64,000 bases of DNA from an uncultured Tateyamaria sp. Lineage in GTDB: Bacteria > Pseudomonadota > Alphaproteobacteria > Rhodobacterales > Rhodobacteraceae. Both the position numbers and the translations under genes were made by a program. Of this stretch, positions 42,017-51,778 are shown in pieces (the stretch's first letter is position 1; each line of letters begins with the position of its first letter). The stretch lies in NCBI RefSeq assembly GCF_947504105.1, contig NZ_CANNGP010000011.1:40187-104186 (forward strand). Direction: 5' to 3'. The notes under the pieces are model-generated. The model had not been told where the DNA came from. It saw only the letters and a program-made list of their open reading frames with translations, and made no database searches.

Positions 42017-43246
42017 TTACCCGTCAAACTTTGAAAGGATCATCGATCCGTTGGTGCCACCGAAGCCAAACGAGTTGGTCATCACCGAATCAAGACCCGC
42101 ATCAGCCCGCATCTCTGTCGCGATCTCGGACGGGTTCAGCCCTGGGTCCAGTGTTTCGACATTGATCGACGGTGTGATGAAATCATGATCCAGCATCAGC
42201 AAGCTGAAGATTGCCTCCAGCGCGCCTGCCGCGCCCTGTGCATGGCCGGTCATCGACTTGGTCGAACTGACGGGCGGTGTAGTGCCTTCGCCAAAGACGC
42301 GGCGAACGGCTTCGATCTCGCCGACATCGCCGACTGGCGTCGATGTGCCATGCGCGTTGATGTAGCTGACTGAGCGGTCCTGTGGCAGCGTCTCGAGGGC
42401 GGCGCGCATCGCCCGCTCGCCACCTTCGCCCGAGGGGGCGACCATGTCATGGCCATCGGATGTAGCAGCGTATCCGGTCACTTCAGCATAGATTTTTGCA
42501 CCCCGAGCGCGGGCGTGCTCCAGCTCTTCCAGCACAACCATGCCGCCGCCGCCGGAAATGACGAATCCGTCGCGGCCGGCGTCAAAGGCACGGCTCGCCC
42601 GTGCTGGGGTGTCGTTGTACTTGGATGACATCGCGCCCATCGCATCAAACAGGCAGGACAGTGTCCAGTCCAGTTCCTCTGCGCCACCGGCAAACATCAC
42701 GTCCTGCTTGCCCAACATGATCTGCTCGGCCGCGTTGCCGATACAGTGCAGCGATGTCGAGCATGCGCTGGTGATGGAATAGTTGATGCCCTTGATCTTG
42801 AAACCGGTCGCCAGGTTCGCGCTTATGGTCGAGGACATGCACTTGGGCACCGCAAATGGACCGATACGCTTGGTGGCGCCAGTTTTCAGCACTGTCTGAT
42901 GCGCCGTCAACATGGCAGAAGTAGAAGGCCCACCCGAGCCCGCGACCAGCCCGGTGCGCGGGTTCACGATATCGTTTTCCTCAAGACCAGCATCCGCAAT
43001 GGCCTGTGTCATGGCGATATGGGCATAGGCCGCACCTGGGCCCATGAAACGCAAGGCGCGCTTGTCCACGTGTTCCTTGACGTCCAGCTTGAGTGTGCCG
43101 GCGACCTGACTGCGGAAGCCATGCTCCGCCATCTCGGCGCTGGACTCAATTCCCGAACGCCCCGCCTTCAGCGATGCCAGCACCTCATTGGTGTTGTTCC
43201 CGATGGATGATACGATACCAAGGCCGGTCACCACGACGCGTCGCAT
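42017..43246 (-). CDS. fabB: 3-oxoacyl-[acyl-carrier-protein] synthase I
   Basis: A 409-residue condensing enzyme for elongation of unsaturated and saturated chains. [20 protein letters not shown] is the thiolase-fold start. The catalytic triad is Cys in [20 protein letters not shown], His in [20 protein letters not shown] and His in [20 protein letters not shown]. Together with FabA it makes the cis unsaturated lipids of the inner membrane by the anaerobic route. It is between fabA and fabI on the minus strand; an AAGGAG box precedes the ATG. The fabA gap upstream is unusually long (see the entry below). Confidence 0.94.
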   Translation of the reverse strand: MRRVVVTGLGIVSSIGNNTNEVLASLKAGRSGIESSAEMAEHGFRSQVAGTLKLDVKEHVDKRALRFMGPGAAYAHIAMTQAIADAGLEENDIVNPRTGLVAGSGGPSTSAMLTAHQTVLKTGATKRIGPFAVPKCMSSTISANLATGFKIKGINYSITSACSTSLHCIGNAAEQIMLGKQDVMFAGGAEELDWTLSCLFDAMGAMSSKYNDTPARASRAFDAGRDGFVISGGGGMVVLEELEHARARGAKIYAEVTGYAATSDGHDMVAPSGEGGERAMRAALETLPQDRSVSYINAHGTSTPVGDVGEIEAVRRVFGEGTTPPVSSTKSMTGHAQGAAGALEAIFSLLMLDHDFITPSINVETLDPGLNPSEIATEMRADAGLDSVMTNSFGFGGTNGSMILSKFDG

Positions 43247-43584
43247 GCGCGTACTCCTTCGTTGTAGTCAGGCGTATGTAGGACGGGGGGGCAGGTGGGT
43301 GCAACCGCCTTGGCTTAGAAGTCAAAGCACGCCCGGCCTTAAATCGCGCTAAAAAGCGATCTGGGTTGCGCGAAATCGGTGCAACTACATCTTATCAGAA
43401 AAGCAAAGGGGTCACAAAAGATCCCGCGCCGCCACGTCGCTGGCTTTGGTTTCGGCCAGTTGATCGTCTGGCGCTGGCACGTCCAAATACGCAATCACGC
43501 GCTTGTTGGAACTGGATGTTTTACAAAGCAACTGTCGTCTGCGGCCAGGAGATTAAAGGTCAGTGGGCTGTTACCACGGTGCAC
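43247..43584. other. 338-bp gap between fabA and fabB
   Basis: No gene is supported. In many relatives fabA and fabB are nearly adjacent. The stretch holds one inverted repeat (AATCGC / GCGATC with an 8-base loop near 43342-43362). It could carry a second promoter for fabB or be a remnant of inserted DNA. A GGGGGGGC tract lies close to fabB. Confidence 0.45.
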
Positions 43585-44094
43585 TCAACTTTCGCTCAGT
43601 GCCACCTTCATGTCCTTGACCTCGTAAATCACTTCGCCATCGGCTTCGACAATGCCATCGGCGACACCCATGGTCAGTCGGCGGGTCTGGATGGCCTTGG
43701 TGAAATCGATCTTGTAGGTCAGCATCTTGCGGTCTGGCCGCACCATACCCTTGAGCTTCACCTCGCCCACACCCAAAGCATAACCCCGCCCGGTCCAGCC
43801 GCGCCAGCCAAGGTTGAAACCTGTCAGCTGCCACAAACCATCAAGTCCCAGACACCCGGGCATGATGGGGTTGCCGGGGAAATGGCAGTCAAAGAACCAA
43901 AGTTCCGGCGTGATATCGAACTCGGCCACGATGTGCCCTTTGCCATGGGCACCGCCGTCCGAGGAGACCTCCGTGATCCGGTCCATCATCAGCATCGGTG
44001 GCTCGGGCAGCTGCGCATTCCCGACGCCAAACAGCTCGCCGCGAGCGCATTTCAACAATTCGTCCTTGTCGAAACTGGTGGGGTAGTCTGCCAT
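43585..44094 (-). CDS. fabA: 3-hydroxydecanoyl-[ACP] dehydratase/isomerase
   Basis: A 169-residue hotdog-fold enzyme that dehydrates 3-hydroxydecanoyl-ACP and isomerises trans-2 to cis-3, the branch point of unsaturated fatty-acid synthesis. [20 protein letters not shown] holds the active-site His and the Asp that acts with it. [20 protein letters not shown] is the central strand. It heads the fabA-fabB-fabI gene set on the minus strand and is divergent from the 2OG-oxygenase gene. The length is normal for FabA. Confidence 0.95.
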   Translation of the reverse strand: MADYPTSFDKDELLKCARGELFGVGNAQLPEPPMLMMDRITEVSSDGGAHGKGHIVAEFDITPELWFFDCHFPGNPIMPGCLGLDGLWQLTGFNLGWRGWTGRGYALGVGEVKLKGMVRPDRKMLTYKIDFTKAIQTRRLTMGVADGIVEADGEVIYEVKDMKVALSES

Positions 44095-44222
44095 TCGGGC
44101 CTCGTATTGATCGTGGGTCTGGTCCCGTCAGGGGGCTCCGGCCCGTCTAGCATCGGCCGGGCAAAGGGCGCAAGGGCGGGGCGTCCCTTGTCAGGTCCGG
44201 GCGCTTGGGGCAGGGTCACGCC

Positions 44223-45008
44223 ATGCAAGATGTTATCGATCTCGACCGCTACCCGTTGCACCGTCCCCATACGCCCGAGTGGGGTGCGTTGGTCGCTCAG
44301 GCGAAGGTTGGCTTGGCGCGCGACGGCCTGTTCAATCTGCCGGGCTTCATGCAGCCACAGGCACTAACCTCGGTCCTTGACCACGTGCACCCGCGGATGA
44401 AGGCCGAGAGCTTTCATCACAGCCGGTGGCACAATATCTATTTTCAGGACACCGTCGATGGCCTTGCCGCCGATGATCCGGCGCTGACCAAGGTCGAGAC
44501 GGCCAATCACACGCTCTGTCATGACCAGATGCGAGGTACAGCGCTTGACGACATTTACCAGTGGCCTGCCTTTGCCACTTTTCTGGCCTCGGTCATGGAC
44601 AAGCCGCAGCTTTATACGATGGACGATGCACTGGCCGGGCTGAATGTGCTGGAATACCGGCAGGGCGAGGCGTTGAACTGGCATTTCGACCGTTCGATCT
44701 TCACCACGACCCTGTTGTTACAGGAGGCAACTGAAGGCGGGTTGTTCGAATATGCCAAGGATCTGCGCAGCGATGAAGACCCCAATCATGAAGGCATCTC
44801 CGAGCTGCTGGCCGGACGGGTCACGCCTGCTCGGTTGACCCAGGGCGCGGGTACGCTGAACGTGTTTTTGGGTGTCAATACCGCGCACCGGGTGTCGACA
44901 GTGGGGCCCGGCACATCGCGCATCGTTGCGGTGCTGTCGCACTACGACACCCCCGGCAGATCCTTTTCCGCAAAGGAACAAATGGGCTTTTTTGGTCGTG
45001 TTGCATAA
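44223..45008 (+). CDS. 2OG-Fe(II) dioxygenase-like protein next to irr
   Basis: A 261-residue protein. The double-stranded beta-helix iron site is visible as GEALNWHFDRSIFTTTLLLQ, with His-x-Asp, and as FLGVNTAHRVSTVGPGTSRI, with the distal His and the Arg that binds 2-oxoglutarate. It would hydroxylate or desaturate a small molecule or amino acid. Relatives are sometimes called HalD/BesD halogenases, but halogenases replace the Asp with Gly and this protein keeps Asp. The ATG at 44223 is preferred to that at 44205. It lies 73 bp before irr, so it may be an iron-linked enzyme. Confidence 0.75.
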   Translation: MQDVIDLDRYPLHRPHTPEWGALVAQAKVGLARDGLFNLPGFMQPQALTSVLDHVHPRMKAESFHHSRWHNIYFQDTVDGLAADDPALTKVETANHTLCHDQMRGTALDDIYQWPAFATFLASVMDKPQLYTMDDALAGLNVLEYRQGEALNWHFDRSIFTTTLLLQEATEGGLFEYAKDLRSDEDPNHEGISELLAGRVTPARLTQGAGTLNVFLGVNTAHRVSTVGPGTSRIVAVLSHYDTPGRSFSAKEQMGFFGRVA

Positions 45009-45081
45009 TGCACGATCCCCTTTTGCGATTGAATTGCAGGACGATGGCCCTTTATAAGTGATATGGAAGTAAGAGGATCCG

Positions 45082-45501
45082 ATGACCGACACGCAGCATG
45101 ATGTAGGAACCGAATGGCTCGCGGGGGCAGGACTGCGCCCGACACGTCAACGTGTGACGCTCGCTGCTCTGTTGATCGGCGATGGCCAGCATCGCCACGT
45201 CACGGCCGAAAGCCTGTTCGAAGCAGCCAAGGATCAGGGCGAGGCGGTGTCACTTGCGACCGTCTACAACACGCTGCGGGCGTTCTGCGATGCCGGACTG
45301 ATGCAGGAAGTGACAGTAGATGGCTCAAAAAGCTACTTCGACACCAATACTCACGATCATCCACACTTCTTTTGGGAAGACGATGCAAAACTGACCGACG
45401 CACCGTCTGATCAGCTTGTGATCGCACAACTGCCTGACGCGCCCGAAGGTGCCGAAATTGCGTCGGTCGACGTCGTCATCCGGTTGCGCCGCAAAGGTTA
45501 A
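45082..45501 (+). CDS. irr: Iron response regulator Irr (Fur family)
   Basis: A 139-residue Fur-family regulator. GLRPTRQRVTLAALLIGDGQ and HRHVTAESLFEAAKDQGEAV form the DNA-binding start, with LATVYNTLRAFCDAGLMQEV as the recognition helix. The histidine-rich HDHPHFFWEDD matches the haem/iron-response motif of Irr rather than the zinc sites of Fur. In alphaproteobacteria Irr senses iron supply through haem status and represses or activates iron genes. A GAGG box precedes the ATG. It stands after the 2OG oxygenase gene and may be cotranscribed. Confidence 0.93.
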   Translation: MTDTQHDVGTEWLAGAGLRPTRQRVTLAALLIGDGQHRHVTAESLFEAAKDQGEAVSLATVYNTLRAFCDAGLMQEVTVDGSKSYFDTNTHDHPHFFWEDDAKLTDAPSDQLVIAQLPDAPEGAEIASVDVVIRLRRKG

Positions 45502-45588
45502 GCCTCTCAAATTGAATAATAACTTAGCCTGCACCCCGCGAGATGGTGCATGGTGCCGCGGTGGCGCAGCGCATGCCAATGTCCGCTT

Positions 45589-46875
45589 TCAGCCGCTTTC
45601 CCTCAATCTCCAGGCTAACAGGACTGTCAGAAGCAGGGCGCTGACAACAAATGCTGTTCCGACCATCCAGCCAACCGGGGTCGAGTAGCCCTCGGCGATG
45701 GCGCCGACAAAGATAAGGCCAATGGTTGCCCCCAGTTGCTGCACGAGCGAGCGTAGCGATAGCATTGTCGACCGCTGATGGTTCTCTACGCTGGCATGCA
45801 GAATGCTGCTGGCAGGTGTTTCGCCAACGCCAAGAAACACAAAGTATAGGACCAGAATACAAGCGAACCCGACGATGTCGCCTTGCAAAGCCAATGCGAT
45901 CTGAAGGACAGCAAGGCATACTAAGGCGACTGAAAGGGTCACGGCGTCCCGACGTTTGAATAGCCGGTTGATATGGGGGGACAATGATGCACCAACGGCG
46001 ATTGAGAAGAAACAGGCCGCCGTCAACATACCAATCACGGTGTTGGCATGGTCGCCTTCCAGCATCGGCTTCAGGTGAGTTGGCCAGAGTACTTCAACCG
46101 GGTTTGTTGCCATCAACAGCAGCCCAAGCGCTGCCAAAAGCAGTGAAAGTGCGGGATGTCTTAGCGCGAGAAAACCAGAATTTCTTACAACAACCGGAAC
46201 GTTTGTAAACCCCAGCCAGAGCGCCTTTGGATGCAGCGGGCGTGGCTCTTCGGTGATGGTGAACACGGTATAAAGCAAAACCATCGTCATCATGGCAAAA
46301 CTGGCCATGTAGGCGACGTCATAGGCACTGAAGCCAAATTGAGTTGCGACGGTGCCGAAAGCGTCGGGCAACCAACCTCCGACAATCGCACCAAACGCTA
46401 ACCCCATTCCGTTTGCCCACTGCGCCTTCGCGAGTGCAGGTTGTACATCAACGTTTTGAGCCTTTTCCCGAAAGTGTTCAACAAACCATGCATCGAGGGT
46501 GCCCGAGCGAAGTGCGCGCCCGAAACCGATGAAGGCAAAAGAAAGGGATAGTACATAAAAATCGCTCGATGAAAGAAACAGAGCGAGGGATATCAGGCTT
46601 GCACTCACAGCGGTGAGGAAAACAGGCTTTCGGCCTATGTTGTCCGCCAATCCACCGAATGGCAATTCCATGATCAGTGCTGTGACTGAATAGGCGGCAA
46701 ACAGCAGCGAAATCTGGAACAAGTCCATCCCTCGATCTACCAATGCCAGCGCAACCACAGACACGGTTAGGCCCATCGCGAACCGGTCCAGGAATTGATG
46801 TATTTGAAAAACGCGAATGTGCCGCTGAGCGGCGGGTGTAAGTCGCCGGAATGAAAATTCTATGTCGGACGCCAT
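45589..46875 (-). CDS. MFS transporter
   Basis: A 428-residue membrane protein with about twelve helices. IHQFLDRFAMGLTVSVVALA is the first helix, and ELPFGGLADNIGRKPVFLTA is the loop 2-3 signature of major-facilitator transporters. The rest has two six-helix halves with a loop of about 30 residues between (LHPKALWLGFTNVPV). The substrate is unknown and no drug-specific signature is clear. The ATG at 46873-46875 is preferred; a Met 21 codons upstream is not supported. It converges on irr, with 87 bp between. Confidence 0.85.
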   Translation of the reverse strand: MASDIEFSFRRLTPAAQRHIRVFQIHQFLDRFAMGLTVSVVALALVDRGMDLFQISLLFAAYSVTALIMELPFGGLADNIGRKPVFLTAVSASLISLALFLSSSDFYVLSLSFAFIGFGRALRSGTLDAWFVEHFREKAQNVDVQPALAKAQWANGMGLAFGAIVGGWLPDAFGTVATQFGFSAYDVAYMASFAMMTMVLLYTVFTITEEPRPLHPKALWLGFTNVPVVVRNSGFLALRHPALSLLLAALGLLLMATNPVEVLWPTHLKPMLEGDHANTVIGMLTAACFFSIAVGASLSPHINRLFKRRDAVTLSVALVCLAVLQIALALQGDIVGFACILVLYFVFLGVGETPASSILHASVENHQRSTMLSLRSLVQQLGATIGLIFVGAIAEGYSTPVGWMVGTAFVVSALLLTVLLAWRLRESG

Positions 46876-47187
46876 GGGTGTAGCATCGGCATGAAGGGAG
46901 GGGGATGCAAGAGTGACGAGCAGACCCATGACCTGCAATGCTTGTACAATTCATTTTCTAAGATTGCGGCTGCCAACTCAGCGCGACCGGGCCACGTTGG
47001 TGGCGAAAGCATATCGCCAGCGGATGAGGCGAGATGTGTCTCATGGCCCAATTCGAAAACGGCACCAACGCGATAAGTGCAGGTTCAGATGCGCCAGTGA
47101 TGGAGCTGGGTGATCGTACGTTTCGCTGTGCTTTGAGTAGTAATGCCTAGTAAATCAGACGGTTGCTGATGGGTGGTAAGCCGGGCT
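46876..47187. other. 312-bp gap, no gene seen
   Basis: Between the MFS start and the end of the glycosyltransferase-like gene. It must hold the MFS promoter on the minus strand. I see no terminator or repeat that can be assigned with confidence; short open frames are not supported. Confidence 0.35.
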
Positions 47188-48054
47188 TCAAAACCATTGC
47201 CCCGGCTCCATCAAGCCAAGGTCTAACAACTGCCTTGAGTGCCATTCAAACGGGGCCGAGTTGTGCCATTTGAACGTGTCGATGTCGTAGGTGCTGCCGG
47301 GGTTCAGCTTCAGCGCCTTGGCGGTCCGAAAGGAGCAGATCGCCGCGGTCAGGTTATGGTGCCATTCGCAAGCATAGGTGTTGTATTCCTCGTCATTGAA
47401 GGTGTGGTCGTTTCGCAGCGCCAGACCCGGCTTGGTCTTGAACAGCGATATCCGGTCAATCTTTCGTCGTGTTTCAGGGACATGTTCTTCGAACCGCCAG
47501 CGCAAACCGCCATAGAAGTTCAGTTGTCGCTCCTTTGGATGCCCGTTTTCACCTTGACGGGCCAGCGCGTAATAGCCTGAACGGTCCAGATGCGCTCGAT
47601 CCAGTGACACAGCGTTTGGAGAAGACCAAAGATCGTCTGCATACAGGTCAACCACATAGGTCAACATCGCATCGCGACGTTCCTCGGTATGAAATGTCAG
47701 CATTTCCCCAACTGAACGGGTTTCGCAGAATGGGTGGAACAAGAATTCTGCGTTGTAGCAGTAGTACATCCAAGTGCCTGGAGGCACTGCGCCTATGATA
47801 CCGTTCACTGACGTTGCAAGTGCGTCCGGTGCCGATGTATCAAAATCCACCCGTATTATGGTCTCAGCCAAGTCGCGGGCCAGATCGAACCGCTTGGGCA
47901 TAAACGCTATGACCTGCTTGAATCCGGCTTGCTGATGGTGCCGAAGGGTCGTGTCCACCTCGACATCATCTTCGGCTATAACGATGGCCACGGGCCCCTT
48001 TTGGGGAACCGCCTCCTTGTTCTTGAGGAAACTGCTCAGACTGTCGAACTGCAT
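47188..48054 (-). CDS. Uncharacterised protein, possible GT-A-like glycosyltransferase
   Basis: A 288-residue cytoplasmic protein. An early segment, VAIVIAEDDVEVDTTLRHHQ then AGFKQVIAFMPKRF, looks like the first strand and helix of a GT-A glycosyltransferase (hydrophobic strand, acidic residues, then a helix after TTLRHH). The later parts, ETRRKIDRISLFKTKPGLAL and NDEEYNTYACEWHHNLTAAI, do not fit a family I know. There is no signal peptide or membrane helix. It is 127 bp from miaB and divergent from it. Sugar-transfer activity is a guess; function should be treated as unknown. Confidence 0.6.
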   Translation of the reverse strand: MQFDSLSSFLKNKEAVPQKGPVAIVIAEDDVEVDTTLRHHQQAGFKQVIAFMPKRFDLARDLAETIIRVDFDTSAPDALATSVNGIIGAVPPGTWMYYCYNAEFLFHPFCETRSVGEMLTFHTEERRDAMLTYVVDLYADDLWSSPNAVSLDRAHLDRSGYYALARQGENGHPKERQLNFYGGLRWRFEEHVPETRRKIDRISLFKTKPGLALRNDHTFNDEEYNTYACEWHHNLTAAICSFRTAKALKLNPGSTYDIDTFKWHNSAPFEWHSRQLLDLGLMEPGQWF

Positions 48055-48181
48055 AATGTGCCCCGGTTGGCTTCTTGTGGCTTGCTTGCTGTCAAATTTC
48101 GGTTAATCCGCGCCGCATTGCAAGATGTTGGACAGGCTGGTACAGCCCGCATTCCATCCGCATCATCCGAGACCGAAGCCC

Positions 48182-49504
48182 ATGACGACGCCGAAGAAGC
48201 TCTTTATCAAGACCTATGGCTGCCAGATGAACGTCTATGACAGCGAACGGATGGCCGAGGCGCTGGGTGGGCAGGGCTATGTCGAAACCCAGTCGCCAGA
48301 CGATGCCGACATGATCCTGTTGAACACATGTCATATCCGCGAGAAGGCGGCGGAAAAGGTCTATTCCGAGTTGGGTCGATTTAAAGGTCTCAAGGCGGAA
48401 AAGCCCGACCTCAAGATAGGTGTGGCGGGCTGCGTGGCACAGGCTGAAGGTCAAGAGATCATGCGCCGTCAGCCCTTGGTCGATCTGGTTGTCGGCCCCC
48501 AAAGCTACCACCGTCTGCCTGAGATGGAGGCGAAGACTCAAGCGGGCGAAAAGGCGCTTGATACGGATTTTCCTGAAGAAGACAAATTCGAAAAGCTCAA
48601 GGGACGCCCCAAGGCGCAACGTGGCCCCACGGCTTTCCTGACGGTGCAGGAAGGCTGCGACAAGTTTTGTGCCTTCTGCGTAGTACCTTACACCCGCGGC
48701 GCGGAAGTCAGTCGTCCTGTGGATCGCATTTTGACAGAGGCGCGGGATCTTGTTGAACGCGGAGTGCGTGAGATCACGCTGCTGGGCCAAAACGTCAACG
48801 CCTATCATGGAACCGGCCCTGATGGATCGGACCACACATTGGCCCAGCTGATCTGGGATCTGGACAAGGTGGATGGGCTTGAGCGCATTCGCTTTACCAC
48901 CAGCCATCCCAACGACATGACCGATGACTTGATCGAGGCGCACGGCACGTGCTCGAAACTGATGCCCTACCTGCACCTACCCGTGCAATCGGGCAGCGAT
49001 CGCATCCTCAAGCGCATGAATCGCAGCCACACCGCCGAAAGCTACTTGCGCCTGATTGAACGCATCCGACAAGCACGACCCGATATCCTCGTATCGGGTG
49101 ACTTCATCGTAGGATTCCCGGAGGAAACCGAGGCGGACTTCCAGGCCACGCTCGATCTGGTGGAAGAGGTGAATTACGGCTACGCCTACAGCTTCAAGTA
49201 TTCGACCCGACCCGGCACACCCGCTGCTGAGCGGTCGCAGGTGGACCCGGCCCAAGCGGATGATAGGCTGCAACGACTTCAAGCTCTGATCACCCGTCAA
49301 CAGCGCGCCATACAAGAGGGTATGGTGGGTCGCACAGTGAACGTCCTTTTCGAAAAGCCGGGGCGCCTGCCCGGGCAGATGGGTGGCAAAAGCGATTATC
49401 TGCACGCCGTCCACGTTGCCGATGCCAAGGTGCAGGCGGGCGACATTGCATCAGTGAGAATCGTGGAGGCCGGAACAAACTCTCTGGCTGGCGTGATCGA
49501 CTGA
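48182..49504 (+). CDS. miaB: tRNA-2-methylthio-N6-dimethylallyladenosine synthase
   Basis: A 440-residue radical-SAM methylthiotransferase that modifies A37 of tRNAs reading UNN codons. [40 protein letters not shown] and AGCVAQAEG give the three cysteines of the N-terminal auxiliary cluster. [20 protein letters not shown] gives the CxxxCxxC radical-SAM cluster, and the C-terminal TRAM region is [16 protein letters not shown]. The ATG at 48182 is the family start; an earlier in-frame ATG reads as noise. It leads the conserved gene order that continues with the exported pair and phoH. Confidence 0.95.
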   Translation: MTTPKKLFIKTYGCQMNVYDSERMAEALGGQGYVETQSPDDADMILLNTCHIREKAAEKVYSELGRFKGLKAEKPDLKIGVAGCVAQAEGQEIMRRQPLVDLVVGPQSYHRLPEMEAKTQAGEKALDTDFPEEDKFEKLKGRPKAQRGPTAFLTVQEGCDKFCAFCVVPYTRGAEVSRPVDRILTEARDLVERGVREITLLGQNVNAYHGTGPDGSDHTLAQLIWDLDKVDGLERIRFTTSHPNDMTDDLIEAHGTCSKLMPYLHLPVQSGSDRILKRMNRSHTAESYLRLIERIRQARPDILVSGDFIVGFPEETEADFQATLDLVEEVNYGYAYSFKYSTRPGTPAAERSQVDPAQADDRLQRLQALITRQQRAIQEGMVGRTVNVLFEKPGRLPGQMGGKSDYLHAVHVADAKVQAGDIASVRIVEAGTNSLAGVID

Positions 49505-49703
49505 TCCGGACAACTGCCAGAAAAATGTGCACAAATTGCTCGGTTCAATTGTAACTCCGCGCAATTTAGGCACAATATATGGTGAAAAGCGGGTTCACAG
49601 ACTGTTAATAATTGCCTACCCTTTCTCGCAGTGTGGCGAGGGTCAGCCTGTTCCGGGCGTGTTGGTGATCCTTGCGGGGGACCAACAAAAAAGGGACAGG
49701 GCT

Positions 49704-50300
49704 GTGGCGAAAATATTTTCGAAAACAGTTAGTAAGCTTCTTACTACGGCGGCTGCCACCGCTGTGGCACTGACGTCGCTGATGGTGTCTGACGTGTCTG
49801 CGCAGACCTTCGGGCAAACGCGTTCGCAGGAGGGACGCGACAAAGGGCAATACATTCCGACCATCTGGGTGGATCCTGATGGCTGCGAGCATTGGGTAAT
49901 GGATGACGGAGCCGAGGGCTACATGACGCCCCACGTCAACCGGAAGGGCATACCTGTATGTCGGCGTGGCAACCTCTGCGGCGTGATGAATACGGATCAG
50001 TTCTTCAAGACTGACAGCTTCCGCATCCACAAGGCAGGGCGCGAACGCCTGGCACAATTCTTTCAAAGCTCGACTGCCACAAGCTTCATCGTCACCGGGC
50101 ACACCGATAGCCGCGCCAGCGACGCATATAATTTGCGCCTGTCGCTGAACCGTGCCAATGCAGTCGCCGCTGTCGCGCAGCAATCTGGTGCTCGGATCGC
50201 CGACGTTCGCGGTTACGGCGAACGCCTACCAGCGCAACCCAACAACACCGCAAAAGGCATGGCTGCAAACCGCCGTGTCGAAATCATCTGCATTCAATAA
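49704..50300 (+). CDS. OmpA-family outer-membrane protein with a cysteine module
   Basis: A 198-residue exported protein. The signal-like N-terminus is KLLTTAAATAVALTSLMVSD with cleavage near VSA|QT. Residues 54-86 form a short module (IWVDPDGCEHWVMDDGAEGY then about ten residues to IPVC) shared with the next gene. Residues 100-198 are an OmpA C-terminal domain: FIVTGHTDSRASDAYNLRLS, RADVRGYGERLPAQPNNTAK and NRRVEIICIQ, which binds peptidoglycan. I chose the GTG at 49704, after an AGGG box, because the hydrophobic signal begins directly after it. Confidence 0.75.
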   Translation: MAKIFSKTVSKLLTTAAATAVALTSLMVSDVSAQTFGQTRSQEGRDKGQYIPTIWVDPDGCEHWVMDDGAEGYMTPHVNRKGIPVCRRGNLCGVMNTDQFFKTDSFRIHKAGRERLAQFFQSSTATSFIVTGHTDSRASDAYNLRLSLNRANAVAAVAQQSGARIADVRGYGERLPAQPNNTAKGMAANRRVEIICIQ

Positions 50301-50310
50301 GGGGCGTATC

Positions 50311-50625
50311 ATGACAAAGTTGAAACTCGTCCCGCTTGCCGTTGCCGGTCTGTTCCTCACGGCCTGTTCCGATGGCTTCGGCGATGGCCTGCCAGCGGAC
50401 AAGACCGTTGACAGAGGGAGCGATAAGAAGGATCTGAGCCAGCTTCAGGCTGGTATCTGGGTTGACCCGAACGGCTGCGATCACTGGATTATCGATGACG
50501 GTGTCGAAGGATATCTGTCTGCACGCTTGGACCGGTATGGAAAGCCCGTTTGTTCAGGTGTCGCTCCACCGACTCAAACCGTCGGCGATTTCAAAGGTGG
50601 ATCGAAGATTAACGATCCCAATTGA
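50311..50625 (+). CDS. Small lipoprotein sharing the OmpA partner's cysteine module
   Basis: A 104-residue lipoprotein. The signal MTKLKLVPLAVAGLFLTACS ends in a lipobox (LTAC) with Cys19 as the lipid site. Residues 49-81 contain the module WVDPNGCDHWIIDDGVEGYL then LDRYGKPVC, matching the preceding OmpA protein: WVDPxGCxHWxxDDGxEGY, about nine residues, then GxPVC. The two cysteines in each copy could pair. It lies 10 bp after the OmpA gene with a good AGGGGC box, so the two are coexpressed. A strong terminator follows. No other domain is seen; function unknown, probably an envelope partner. Confidence 0.72.
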   Translation: MTKLKLVPLAVAGLFLTACSDGFGDGLPADKTVDRGSDKKDLSQLQAGIWVDPNGCDHWIIDDGVEGYLSARLDRYGKPVCSGVAPPTQTVGDFKGGSKINDPN

Positions 50626-50647
50626 TCCAGAGCTTCAAACTCGGAAG

Positions 50648-50680
50648 GGCCGGAGCGTTCAGAGCGCTCCGGCCTTTTTT
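50648..50680 (+). terminator. Rho-independent terminator after the lipoprotein gene
   Basis: GGCCGGAGCG (50648-50657) pairs with CGCTCCGGCC (50665-50674) around a 7-base loop, followed by six T. It begins 22 bp after the stop. Confidence 0.92.
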
Positions 50681-50770
50681 GTTTCAATTGCGTGAAAACG
50701 CGGAAGATCCCGTTGCACCCCCAAGCTGAACTTGCCACGCTGGGAGAAACACAGACTCAAGGAGTAGCAT

Positions 50771-51763
50771 TTGACCCTAGACCAACCGTCCCAGGAGATG
50801 GTCCTGGAATTTCCCGACAACCGTCTGCTGATTGACCTGTGTGGTCCATATGACAGTCATCTGACGGCCATCGAGTCCGCCCTTGAAGTGCAGATCGTGA
50901 GACGGGGAAACGTGTTGGCGATCATGGGTGAGGAGGGCGCACAGAAGCGCGCCGTTGATGTGTTGAACGCGCTTTATCTTCGGCTCGAGAGTGGCAAGGA
51001 TGTTGAGCCTGCAGATGTGGACCGCGAGTTACGCATGGGCCAATCCGAAGAGGGCACGGGCACCCGGCAGGGCGATCAACTTGAGATGCCCGTCGGCAAC
51101 CGGATCGAGATCAAGACCCGCAAGAAACTGGTCGAGCCGCGGACCGATGCGCAAAAAGCCTATGTTCAGGCGCTGTTTGAGAATGAGATGGCGTTTGGCA
51201 TCGGGCCGGCGGGCACTGGCAAGACCTATCTGGCCGTGGCGGTGGGCGTGTCGATGTTCATCTCGGGCCATGTTGACCGGATCATTTTGTGCCGTCCTGC
51301 GGTTGAGGCGGGTGAAAGGTTGGGCTTCCTGCCCGGCACGCAGGAGGAAAAGGTCGATCCCTACATGCAACCGCTCTATGACGCGCTGAATGACTTTCTG
51401 CCCGGCAAGCAACTGGCCAAGCTGAAAGAGGAAAAGACGATCGAGATTGCACCGCTCGCGTTCATGCGTGGTCGCACACTATCGCGCGCATTTGTCGTAC
51501 TGGATGAGGCGCAAAACGCCACAACCATGCAGATGAAGATGTTTTTGACACGTTTGGGTGAGGGATCGCGCATGGTCATCACCGGTGACCGCACCCAGAT
51601 TGACCTGCCGCGCGGCGTTGCCTCTGGCCTTGCTGATGCTGAACGGCTGCTCGCGTCCATCCCCAATATCAGCTTCAACTACTTTACATCAAAAGACGTC
51701 GTACGCCACCCGCTTGTGGCTGCGATCATCGAAGCCTATGAAGCGGACACGGAAACGTCGTGA
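50771..51763 (+). CDS. phoH: PhoH family ATPase
   Basis: A 330-residue P-loop protein of the PhoH/YbeZ family. GIGPAGTGKTYLAVAVGVSM is Walker A and LSRAFVVLDEAQNATTMQMK is Walker B with the DEAQ motif of this family. An N-terminal KH-like part is likely (IESALEVQIVRRGNVLAIMG). The start is the TTG at 50771, seven bases after AGGAG; no ATG fits better. In alphaproteobacteria it is coupled to ybeY, and both act in RNA and ribosome maturation. It is 12 bp before repeat copy 6. Confidence 0.93.
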   Translation: MTLDQPSQEMVLEFPDNRLLIDLCGPYDSHLTAIESALEVQIVRRGNVLAIMGEEGAQKRAVDVLNALYLRLESGKDVEPADVDRELRMGQSEEGTGTRQGDQLEMPVGNRIEIKTRKKLVEPRTDAQKAYVQALFENEMAFGIGPAGTGKTYLAVAVGVSMFISGHVDRIILCRPAVEAGERLGFLPGTQEEKVDPYMQPLYDALNDFLPGKQLAKLKEEKTIEIAPLAFMRGRTLSRAFVVLDEAQNATTMQMKMFLTRLGEGSRMVITGDRTQIDLPRGVASGLADAERLLASIPNISFNYFTSKDVVRHPLVAAIIEAYEADTETS

Positions 51764-51778
51764 TCCTGCTTCGTTTCG

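Noticed and set aside
44223..45008. BesD/HalD halogenase call for the 2OG-Fe(II) protein
   Set aside because: Halogenases of this family replace the metal Asp by Gly; the protein has NWHFDRS with Asp, so halogenation is unlikely.
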